Part shown: positions 9,476 to 17,590 of the stretch, one piece after another | Position numbering within the stretch: position 1 is the first letter of the stretch | Layout of the letters: the number at the start of each line of letters is the position of its first letter | DNA from: Tolumonas osonensis | Lineage (GTDB): Bacteria > Pseudomonadota > Gammaproteobacteria > Enterobacterales > Aeromonadaceae | NCBI RefSeq assembly: GCF_014202415.1 | Contig: NZ_JACHGR010000008.1 | Location: 124,001 to 188,000, forward strand | Reading direction: 5' to 3' | Length of the DNA stretch: 64,000 bases | The notes under the pieces: model-generated | Databases searched by the model: none | What the model was told of the DNA's origin: nothing | Seen by the model: only the letters and a program-made list of their open reading frames with translations | Program-made: the position numbers and the translations under genes

Positions 9476-10780
9476 TCAGGCAGTTTGCGCATTCATTTCT
9501 GCTTCCATCTCAGCTTCCTGAGCCAGCAGTTGTTTTTCATACACTTTGAAGAACGGCAGGTAGATCAGGAAATCAATCACCAGCAGACCCAGAACCAGTA
9601 AGCCGTTATTGACCTGCCAGCCGGCACTCCATGCCGCACCGATTGGCGCAGGCGCAGTCCACGGTACCAGCGAGATCACCTTACCGATCAGATCCGCACT
9701 GGCAGCGGTATAGGCGATGATCGCGTTAACCATCGGAGCGACAATGAATGGGAAGAACAGCACCGGGTTCATCACGATCGGGCTACCGAAAATCACCGGC
9801 TCGTTGATGTTGAAGCAGGCTGGTACTACGCCCAGTTTGCCGATAGAACGCAGGTGAGCCGATTTACTGCGGGTATACATCAGCACCAGTGCAAAAGTCG
9901 CACCTGAACCACCGATAGTGATGAAGTACTGCCAGAAGGACTCAATAAAGATGTGTGGCAGAGGCTGACCAGCCGCCAGTGCGTCCTGGTTCAGACCCAG
10001 GTTCACCAGCCAGAATGGCTGCAAAATACCGCCGACAATCGCCGCGCCGTGGATACCGGCGAACCACAGAATATGGCACAGGAACACTGCAAACAGGATC
10101 GCTGGCAGGGAGTCTGCAGCAGAAATCAGCGGTTTGAAGATGGCCATGATCGCTTCAGGCAACAGCATACCGAACTGATGCTGCAGGAACAGGTTCAGCG
10201 GGTAGATGGTCAGGATCACAATCAGTGCCGGGATCAGCAGGTTGAAAGACTGACGGATTTTTTCCGGTACCTGCTCAGGCAGTTTGATACCGATGTTGCG
10301 TACTTTCAGGAAGCGCATCAGCTCGGTGACATAGATACCGACGATGATGGTGGTGAAAATACCGGTGCCACCGAGGAAACCGGCCGACAGCGCGCCATCT
10401 TTCATCGGAGCGGCAATCAGCAGGAAGGTCATCAGCGACAACATGGCGCAAGGGAAAGCGTCCAGTTTGTAGCTTTGCGCCAGGTTAAAGGCAATACCGG
10501 CACTGATATAACAGGCCATGATCCCCATCGACATGTTGAACGGGGTCATGATCTCGTTGAAGTATTGTTTGGACATGCCCAGCCACCATTGCCCGAAAGC
10601 AAAGGAGGTATCCGGTGAAAACGGTGGAAACGCAAACACCAGCAGGAATGAACCTACGATCATGAATGGCATCGCACCGATGAAGCCGTCACGAACGGCC
10701 ATGATGTGACGTTGCGTACCCGCTCGCGCCGCGATTGGGCTGATTTTATTCTCGATAAAATCAAAAAATGCGTTAGACAT
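9476..10780 (-). CDS. chbC: PTS lactose/cellobiose-family EIIC permease
   Basis: Inner-membrane sugar channel of the lactose-N,N'-diacetylchitobiose-beta-glucoside EIIC family, 434 residues. Hydrophobic helices run throughout. Conserved blocks include NINEPVIFGSPIVMNP and LWFAGIHGAAIV, matching this family. It imports cellobiose or a related beta-disaccharide with phosphorylation by the separate EIIB. It sits 24 bp after the EIIB gene and 35 bp before EIIA. Cellobiose versus chitobiose cannot be decided by sequence; a 6-phospho-beta-glucosidase in the operon favours cellobiose/beta-glucosides. Confidence 0.94.
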   Translation of the reverse strand: MSNAFFDFIENKISPIAARAGTQRHIMAVRDGFIGAMPFMIVGSFLLVFAFPPFSPDTSFAFGQWWLGMSKQYFNEIMTPFNMSMGIMACYISAGIAFNLAQSYKLDAFPCAMLSLMTFLLIAAPMKDGALSAGFLGGTGIFTTIIVGIYVTELMRFLKVRNIGIKLPEQVPEKIRQSFNLLIPALIVILTIYPLNLFLQHQFGMLLPEAIMAIFKPLISAADSLPAILFAVFLCHILWFAGIHGAAIVGGILQPFWLVNLGLNQDALAAGQPLPHIFIESFWQYFITIGGSGATFALVLMYTRSKSAHLRSIGKLGVVPACFNINEPVIFGSPIVMNPVLFFPFIVAPMVNAIIAYTAASADLIGKVISLVPWTAPAPIGAAWSAGWQVNNGLLVLGLLVIDFLIYLPFFKVYEKQLLAQEAEMEAEMNAQTA

Positions 10781-10804
10781 AAGAATTTCCCTGACTAGTG
10801 TCTG

Positions 10805-11110
10805 TTATTGCATCATGGCCAGTGCATCGGCGAGGATCTTGTCGCCGCGCATCATGCCGTAATCCATGCTGTTGATAACGGCAATCGGTTTGCCTGCCGC
10901 TTCCGCCTTTTTCTTGAATTCTTCAAATTTGTATTTGATCTGCGGGCCTAACAGGCAGCAATCATATTTCGGCAGGGTGGCATCGAATTCTTCCATGGCC
11001 ACTGCCACGATTTCAGTCTCGATACCCTTCTGTGCCGCCGCCTGTTTCATTTTGTTGACGACCATGCTGGTTGACATACCAGCTGCGCAGCATAAAAAAA
11101 TCTTTTTCAT
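10805..11110 (-). CDS. chbB: PTS lactose/cellobiose-family EIIB
   Basis: Cytoplasmic EIIB (101 residues) carrying the phospho-cysteine in the N-terminal loop MKKIFLCCAAGMSTSM (C7 or C8; the second is in the family's C-AAG-MSTS position). The frame is open further upstream, but ATG at 11110 fits the family start exactly and has GGAG about 10 bases before it. It is the first gene of the operon; two LacI-type palindromes and a 25-bp inverted repeat lie upstream. Confidence 0.94.
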   Translation of the reverse strand: MKKIFLCCAAGMSTSMVVNKMKQAAAQKGIETEIVAVAMEEFDATLPKYDCCLLGPQIKYKFEEFKKKAEAAGKPIAVINSMDYGMMRGDKILADALAMMQ

Positions 11111-11183
11111 AATCACTAACTCCAGGGTTTCCCCAATGCATCCTGTGTGTGCGTGTAAAGTGGCAGGTGCCCCCAAGCGATCC

Positions 11184-11197
11184 TGCAACCGGTTGCA
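11184..11197. promoter_or_regulatory. LacI-type operator 1 of the chb operon
   Basis: Perfect 14-bp palindrome TGCAACCGGTTGCA with the central CpG typical of LacI/GalR-family operators, 74-87 bp upstream of chbB. The identical sequence occurs at 14330-14343 before the second PTS gene. Confidence 0.75.
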
Positions 11198-11210
11198 TAA
11201 TCCCATATAC

Positions 11211-11224
11211 TGAAACCGGTTTCT
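11211..11224. promoter_or_regulatory. LacI-type operator 2 of the chb operon
   Basis: TGAAACCGGTTTCT, a near-perfect palindrome 27 bp (centre to centre) from operator 1. It resembles the AscG/GalR-class consensus TGAAACCGGTTTCA at 13 of 14 positions. Confidence 0.72.
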
Positions 11225-11268
11225 GTGAGGTGTTTCGCAAAATGTAAGAGGAAAATAACGGGCAGGAA

Positions 11269-11293
11269 TTTTTGTGATCATGGATCACAAAAA
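11269..11293. promoter_or_regulatory. 25-bp perfect inverted repeat, CRP-like with odd spacing
   Basis: Arms TTTTTGTGATC (11269-11279) and GATCACAAAAA (11283-11293) around ATG. It contains TGTGA and TCACA as in a CRP site, but separated by 7 bases instead of 6. It lies 160-185 bp upstream of chbB, outside any gene. Confidence 0.5.
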
Positions 11294-11331
11294 GAGGGAA
11301 AACGAATCGGGGATGGTTTGACCAATATAAG

Positions 11332-11358
11332 AAAAAGGCTCCACAATCGGAGCCTTTT
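11332..11358 (-). terminator. Terminator after the second 6-phospho-beta-glucosidase gene
   Basis: Stem AAAAAGGCTCC/GGAGCCTTTT with a 6-nt loop, ending in a T run on the minus strand, 16 bp after the stop of the GH1 gene. Confidence 0.88.
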
Positions 11359-11373
11359 CAACGCAGATCGCTG

Positions 11374-12813
<1,440 letters not shown>

Positions 12814-12842
12814 TCACCCTGTCGGATGAAGCCTTAATAAAA

Positions 12843-14243
12843 TCAGTTTGTTGCCAGTGATGTCGTTGTCGCCATTGGTCTTTTCTTGTGTTCGGTCTTA
12901 ACTGGTTTCTTATCAAAACCGAACATCATGGTCAGCAAGAATGCCAGACCGAAACCGGTTCCAATTCCGATAGCATATTGCAGTACCGGGGTGAAAACAG
13001 GGATCGACAGCACGCTATGGAAAGCAAACGCGGTCAGTTTCGCCTGGAACGCACCGTTCAGAGCGCCACCCACGGCACCGGCAATCACCACCACCGGAAT
13101 CGTGCGGCGGAAGCGCATGATCAGGCCGTAGATAATCGGTTCAGTCACACCTGCCAGCAGACCGGTGACAGTAGCCGGACCAGCCAGCGCCTTCACATTG
13201 GCATCTTTCGCCCGCAGGAAAATCGCCAGCGCGACGCCCATCTGGGCAAAGGTCGCCGGAGCCCACATCGCGGCAATCGGATCACCGCCGGCACCCAGGT
13301 TGGCAATGATGATTGGTACGATGCCCCAGTGCAGACCCAGCACCACCAGAAACATCATCGAACCGCCAATCACCGCACCGGTCAGAATGCCGCTGTGCGC
13401 GCTCAGCCAGTTGATACCATCGGCGATCAGGTTACCCAGGTAGACGCCGAACGGACCGAACGCCAGCACGGTCAGCGGCACAATCGCCAGCAGACACAGC
13501 ATCGGCACCATGAACATCTGGATGTTGTGCGGGCAGACCCGCTTCAGGAATTTTTCCAGAATGGCCAGAATGGCCACGGCGATAAACACCGGGAACACAG
13601 TAGAAGCATAGTTGATCGCCACCACCGGAATGCCGAAGAAGGTCGCGCTCTGCGAACCGATCAGGCCGGTAAAGTTAGGCTCCATCAGGGCCGCGCCGAT
13701 GGCACCACCGACATAACCGTTCGCGCCCATCTTGATGGCGGCGGAGATACCCAGCAGCACCGGCAGGAAGTGGAATACGGAGTTCGCGGCGGCCGACAGA
13801 ATCAGATAGGTACTGCTGGCCGGATCAATCCATTGCAGCATCACCAGCACCGCCAGCAGCGCCTTGATCATGCCGGAGCCAGCCATGGCGCCGATCAGCG
13901 GCGAAAAGCTGCCGGATACCACTTCAAAAATGCGGGCGCCCAACGATCCTTTTGCTTTGCTTTCAGTACGGGTGGCGCTGGCCGCAGTGACAGCACCACC
14001 GCTCAGCAGGGTCATCAACTCTCTGTAAACATGGGAGACATGGCTGCCCACGATCACCTGAAACTGACCGCCGCTTTCGACCACGCTTAAGATACCGTTC
14101 AGGTTCTGCAGCTCGGTTTTGTTCGCCTTGCTGTTGTCGTGTAAGGTAAAGCGCAGACGGGTTGCACAATGCACCAGCGCCTGCACATTCTCTGCGCTGC
14201 CCACCAGCTGCAGAATTGTTTTTGCCAAACCAGAATAACTCAT
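12843..14243 (-). CDS. PTS beta-glucoside EIIBC (AscF-like, lacks EIIA domain)
   Basis: Inner-membrane PTS permease of the glucose/sucrose superfamily, 466 residues. The N-terminal EIIB domain (1-80) has the phospho-cysteine C26 in HCATRLRF. The C-terminal EIIC domain has the GxxEPxIYG loop (GVTEPIIYG) and GLHWGIVPI. It ends without the ~150-residue EIIA domain present in BglF, so the phosphate must come from a separate EIIA such as Crr, not seen here. It is first gene of a two-gene operon with the downstream GH1 enzyme. The control region carries two LacI-type palindromes and a CRP-like site shared with the divergent esterase. Confidence 0.93.
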   Translation of the reverse strand: MSYSGLAKTILQLVGSAENVQALVHCATRLRFTLHDNSKANKTELQNLNGILSVVESGGQFQVIVGSHVSHVYRELMTLLSGGAVTAASATRTESKAKGSLGARIFEVVSGSFSPLIGAMAGSGMIKALLAVLVMLQWIDPASSTYLILSAAANSVFHFLPVLLGISAAIKMGANGYVGGAIGAALMEPNFTGLIGSQSATFFGIPVVAINYASTVFPVFIAVAILAILEKFLKRVCPHNIQMFMVPMLCLLAIVPLTVLAFGPFGVYLGNLIADGINWLSAHSGILTGAVIGGSMMFLVVLGLHWGIVPIIIANLGAGGDPIAAMWAPATFAQMGVALAIFLRAKDANVKALAGPATVTGLLAGVTEPIIYGLIMRFRRTIPVVVIAGAVGGALNGAFQAKLTAFAFHSVLSIPVFTPVLQYAIGIGTGFGLAFLLTMMFGFDKKPVKTEHKKRPMATTTSLATN

Positions 14244-14329
14244 GTGGAAACCTCGGAATTTCTCGACCTGTGTGTTTTTTATTCGTTATGACGACGGGGC
14301 ACGCCTCCGTCTGTGCTGACACAATAAAA

Positions 14330-14343
14330 TGCAACCGGTTGCA
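14330..14343. promoter_or_regulatory. LacI-type operator before the EIIBC gene
   Basis: Perfect palindrome TGCAACCGGTTGCA, identical to 11184-11197, about 87 bp upstream of the EIIBC start within the divergent intergenic region. Confidence 0.75.
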
Positions 14344-14366
14344 CAACTACCAGAAGTGATCAGTTT

Positions 14367-14382
14367 TGTGATGACACTCGCA
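14367..14382. promoter_or_regulatory. CRP-like site in the divergent beta-glucoside control region
   Basis: TGTGA-N6-TCGCA, one mismatch from TGTGA-N6-TCACA, located between the two LacI-type palindromes. It would allow catabolite control of both divergent transcripts. Confidence 0.55.
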
Positions 14383-14420
14383 AAGATAATTCCCCCGAAG
14401 CGATGATTACCCGGTAAAAA

Positions 14421-14434
14421 TGTAACCGGTTTCT
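14421..14434. promoter_or_regulatory. LacI-type operator before the esterase gene
   Basis: TGTAACCGGTTTCT, sharing the AACCGGTTTC core with 11211-11224, 57 bp upstream of the carboxylesterase start. Confidence 0.65.
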
Positions 14435-14491
14435 GTTTGGTATACAAACGGGTACTTGAAGCGCATTATTTAATCAACGGGAGAGTTCGGC

Positions 14492-16090
14492 ATGAGGTTA
14501 ATTCAAGGTAAGAGGGCTTGTATGATGGCGATTTGTACTGCCAGCGCATTGTTTCCCTATGCATCTGCGACCGCGCAGGCATCACCGGTGGTCACCATTG
14601 AGAGCGGAACGCTACAGGGCGTTGCCGACGATGGTGTGCTCGCGTTTAAAGGGATCCCGTATGCCGCACCACCGGTCGGTCAGCTGCGCTGGCAAGCGCC
14701 ACAACCGGCCCCTGCCTGGAAAGGGGTTCGTCAGGCCGATCAGTATGGTCATGACTGTATGCAGGAGCCTTTCCCCAGTGATGCCGCACCTTTAGGTACG
14801 CAGCCGGCCGAAGATTGCCTGGTGCTGAACGTCTGGAAACCCGCACACAACGTCAGCGGAAAATTACCGGTGATGGTGTGGATTTATGGCGGTGGTTTCG
14901 TCAATGGTGGCTCATCTCCGTCGGTTTATGACGGCAGCCAGTTTGCCCGGCAGGATGTGATCCTGGTCAGTTTCAATTACCGCGTCGGCCGCTTTGGCTT
15001 CTTCGCCCATCCGGCGCTGACCAAAGAAAATCCGGATGGAGTACTGGGCAATTACGGCTTTATGGATCAGATCGCCGCGCTGCAATGGGTACAACGCAAC
15101 ATCGGCGCTTTTGGCGGTGATGCGGAGAATGTCACGCTGTTCGGTGAATCGGCCGGCGGGTTCTCGGTACACACCATGCTGACCTCGCCGCTGGCCAAAG
15201 GCCTGTTCCACAAGGCCATCATCCAGTCCGGCGGCGGCAGAACCAGCATTGGCGGTGGCCGTTACCTGCAAAGCCCGAGCGCCAGCGGGTTACCGTCGGC
15301 GGAAGATGTCGGGCTGGCTTTCGCGGCGAAAAACCAGATCAGCGGCACCGATGAAAAAGCACTGGCCGCCCTGCGTGCATTGCCGGCAGAAACCGTCACC
15401 GACGGTCTGAACATGATGACCATGAATGATCCGACCTATTCCGGCCCGTTCCTTGATGGCAAGCTGGTGACCGCCGAACCGCAGGATATCTACCGTGCCG
15501 GTGAAGGCATGAGCGTGCCGCTGCTGGTCGGCGCAACCGATATGGATATCGGCTTCCCGCCGCAGGTGAAAAACATGCAGGAAGCGCTGGCGCCATTAGG
15601 CAAGCCGCAATATCAGCAAGCCGTACAGGCCTATAATCCGGACGGAAAATATAGTGCGCAGGAGGTCGCGCAGATGCTGGCCAGTGACCAGATGATGGTC
15701 GAACCGGCCCGCTTTGCCGCCAGAATGGCCACCGCGCAGGGACAACCGGTTTATGCCTACCGCTTCGCTTATGTCGCCGATTCGATGAAATCGGAATGGC
15801 AAGGGGCGCAACATGCCACCGAAATTCCGTATGTGTTCAACACGGTACAAGCCCGTTACGCCGATGCGCTGACGGAAAGCGATAAAGCGATGTCGGCCCA
15901 GGTGCAGCAATACTGGGTGAACTTTGCCAAAACCGGCAATCCGAACGCGGCAGGCTTACCCAACTGGCCGGTTTACGATGCCAAAAGCGATCAGATCCTG
16001 CTGTTTTCTGCCAACGGCGCACCGCAGACAGCGGCCGTTACCGATCCGTGGCAAACCCGCCTGGATTTGATAGAAAACCTGTTCAAATAG
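14492..16090 (+). CDS. Secreted type-B carboxylesterase
   Basis: Alpha/beta-hydrolase of the carboxylesterase type-B (pNB esterase/cholinesterase-like) family, 532 residues. The start has GGGAGAG six bases upstream. A signal peptide covers about residues 1-30 (ATAQA end). The nucleophile is S220 in FGESAGG, the oxyanion loop is YGGGFVNGG at about 132-140, and the probable histidine is H441 in QHATEIPYVF. It is transcribed divergently from the beta-glucoside PTS operon with a LacI-type palindrome before its promoter. This suggests it belongs to the same regulon and may deacylate plant glycosides or glycans before uptake; substrate is inference. Confidence 0.88.
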   Translation: MRLIQGKRACMMAICTASALFPYASATAQASPVVTIESGTLQGVADDGVLAFKGIPYAAPPVGQLRWQAPQPAPAWKGVRQADQYGHDCMQEPFPSDAAPLGTQPAEDCLVLNVWKPAHNVSGKLPVMVWIYGGGFVNGGSSPSVYDGSQFARQDVILVSFNYRVGRFGFFAHPALTKENPDGVLGNYGFMDQIAALQWVQRNIGAFGGDAENVTLFGESAGGFSVHTMLTSPLAKGLFHKAIIQSGGGRTSIGGGRYLQSPSASGLPSAEDVGLAFAAKNQISGTDEKALAALRALPAETVTDGLNMMTMNDPTYSGPFLDGKLVTAEPQDIYRAGEGMSVPLLVGATDMDIGFPPQVKNMQEALAPLGKPQYQQAVQAYNPDGKYSAQEVAQMLASDQMMVEPARFAARMATAQGQPVYAYRFAYVADSMKSEWQGAQHATEIPYVFNTVQARYADALTESDKAMSAQVQQYWVNFAKTGNPNAAGLPNWPVYDAKSDQILLFSANGAPQTAAVTDPWQTRLDLIENLFK

Positions 16091-16095
16091 ATCCG

Positions 16096-16124
16096 GAAAC
16101 GGCCTGTCATCAGGCCGTTATTTC
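16096..16124. terminator. Terminator between esterase and bacterioferritin genes
   Basis: Stem AACGGCCTG/CAGGCCGTT (16098-16106, 16111-16119) with a 4-nt loop, followed by ATTT on the plus strand; lies between convergent genes. Confidence 0.65.
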
Positions 16125-16156
16125 CGCAGCACGTGATCCGGCAACAGCAGAAAAAA

Positions 16157-16624
16157 TTACATCTGTGACTGCAGATAGTTCTGCAAACCAATCTGATCGA
16201 TCAGGCGCAGCTGTTTTTCCAGCCAGTAAGCATGATCTATCTCGGTGTCTTCCAGCTGTTTTTCCAGCATTTCCCGGGTCTGGTAGTCCTGTTCATCCTC
16301 GCACAGCTTGATCGCCGCTTTCAGGTTTTTTACCACGCTGTATTCCAGCGCCAGATCATTCTGCAGCATTTCCAACACACTTTTCCCGATATGCAGCGGT
16401 TCACGCACCGTCATCTCGGGTACACCTTCCAGAAACAGAATACGCTCGATGATCCAGGCGGCATGCTGCTTCTCTTCATCCGACTCATGGTTATTGCGTT
16501 CAAACAGCTTGTTATAACCCCAGTCCTGATACATGCGGGAATGAATGAAATACTGATCGACCGCAGTCAGCTCGCCGGCCAGCAGCTTATTCAGCTCCGC
16601 AATGACAACGGGTTTTCCTTGCAT
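16157..16624 (-). CDS. bfr: Bacterioferritin subunit with ferroxidase centre, no haem ligand
   Basis: 155-residue ferritin-fold iron-storage subunit. Di-iron ligands match E. coli Bfr: E18, Y25, E51, H54, E94 and the ExxH pair E128/H131. The residue at the haem-ligand position, Met52 in E. coli Bfr, is lysine here (EKQH instead of EMKH), so this subunit should not bind the inter-subunit haem by itself. It lies 9 bp after a second bfr gene with the opposite pattern; the two probably co-assemble as in alpha/beta bacterioferritins known from several proteobacteria. Confidence 0.92.
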   Translation of the reverse strand: MQGKPVVIAELNKLLAGELTAVDQYFIHSRMYQDWGYNKLFERNNHESDEEKQHAAWIIERILFLEGVPEMTVREPLHIGKSVLEMLQNDLALEYSVVKNLKAAIKLCEDEQDYQTREMLEKQLEDTEIDHAYWLEKQLRLIDQIGLQNYLQSQM

Positions 16625-16633
16625 AACTCCCCC

Positions 16634-17098
16634 TTACATCTGACTTTGCAGATAATTCTGAATACCGGTGGTGGCGATCAGGTTTTGCTGTGTTTCCAGC
16701 CAGTCGAGAAAATCCTCCTCATACTCGAGGATTTCTTCCAGCAGATCCCGGCTGACAAAATCGGCCGCCTGCTCGGCGACGGCTATCGCTTCACGCAATA
16801 GCACCAGCTGATCCTGTTGCAGCGACAGATCGCATTGCAGCATCTCTTCGGCGTATTCCCCGATACGCAGATATTCCAGATTCTGCAGATTAGGTAAGCC
16901 ATCCAGAAACAGGATCCGCTCAATCAGCGCATCCGCCTGTTTCATGTCTTTGATCGATTTCTTGTAGTCATGCTCGTTTAAGGCATTAAACCCCAGATGA
17001 CGGTACAGGCGGGCATGCAGAAAATACTGGTTGATGGAAGTCAGTTCCCAGGTCAGCACTTTGTTCAGCATGGCGATGACTGCTTTATCTCCTTGCAT
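16634..17098 (-). CDS. bfr: Bacterioferritin subunit with haem Met52 but lost ferroxidase ligands
   Basis: 154-residue bacterioferritin paralogue, first in the two-gene operon. Met52 is present (DMKQ). The ferroxidase centre is broken: E51 is aspartate, H54 glutamine, E94 glutamine and H130 phenylalanine, with E18 and E127 kept. It should supply haem for electron transfer during iron release while the neighbouring subunit oxidises iron. Length and the NYLQSQM C-terminus match the partner, consistent with co-assembly into one 24-mer. Confidence 0.92.
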   Translation of the reverse strand: MQGDKAVIAMLNKVLTWELTSINQYFLHARLYRHLGFNALNEHDYKKSIKDMKQADALIERILFLDGLPNLQNLEYLRIGEYAEEMLQCDLSLQQDQLVLLREAIAVAEQAADFVSRDLLEEILEYEEDFLDWLETQQNLIATTGIQNYLQSQM

Positions 17099-17225
17099 GG
17101 CGGATCCTCATGTGGTGACAAGCTATATAATTTAGCCTAATCCCTGCAGCGGATTTCGCAACTTAATTAGCATCTGCAGCACATCTTTTTTTGCGCAAAA
17201 AACCGGCAACTCTCTTGATTGAGCT

Positions 17226-17244
17226 CGTAATGAGAAGTATTATC
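17226..17244. promoter_or_regulatory. Putative Fur box before bfd
   Basis: Fourteen of 19 positions match the Fur consensus GATAATGATAATCATTATC (TAATGAGAAGTATTATC core). It lies 27-45 bp upstream of the bfd start, in the divergent bfr/bfd region. Iron repression of bfd is known in enterics, so the placement makes sense. Confidence 0.55.
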
Positions 17245-17270
17245 AAATAAGAGGCTAACAGGAGATTGCG

Positions 17271-17468
17271 ATGATCATTTGTCATTGTCATGCGGTGAAT
17301 GACCGGCAAATTAAAGAGGCGGTGGCGAACGGCATTGATACCGTGCGCGGACTGAACCGAGAACTGCAGGTGGGTAATACCTGTGGCCAGTGTCTGCCAC
17401 ACGTCCGTCGTGTTCTTGAACAGACCCTAATGCAGATCGCCGAGCCATCCGCGAAAAAAGTCGCCTGA
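17271..17468 (+). CDS. bfd: Bacterioferritin-associated ferredoxin
   Basis: 65-residue BFD-like [2Fe-2S] protein that reduces the haem of bacterioferritin to mobilise stored iron. Cluster ligands are C4, C6 (CHC) and C38, C41 (CGQC), the expected CxC...CxxC spacing of about 32. A clear AGGAG precedes the ATG. It is divergent from the two bfr genes. Confidence 0.95.
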   Translation: MIICHCHAVNDRQIKEAVANGIDTVRGLNRELQVGNTCGQCLPHVRRVLEQTLMQIAEPSAKKVA

Positions 17469-17590
17469 TCTCACCGTTCCGGCGCAGCAGTCATAGCCCG
17501 ACGCGGGGTTTTGTGCACCGGGGGTTTTACCTTCGGCGCAGATTACGTCATTCTAGCAGTGTATGGTGTATCAGGACCCGGAATAATCCC

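Noticed and set aside
12888-14090. 400-codon open frame on the plus strand
   Set aside because: It is exactly antisense to the EIIBC gene, whose product is clearly conserved; the antisense product is His/Gln/Arg-rich nonsense.
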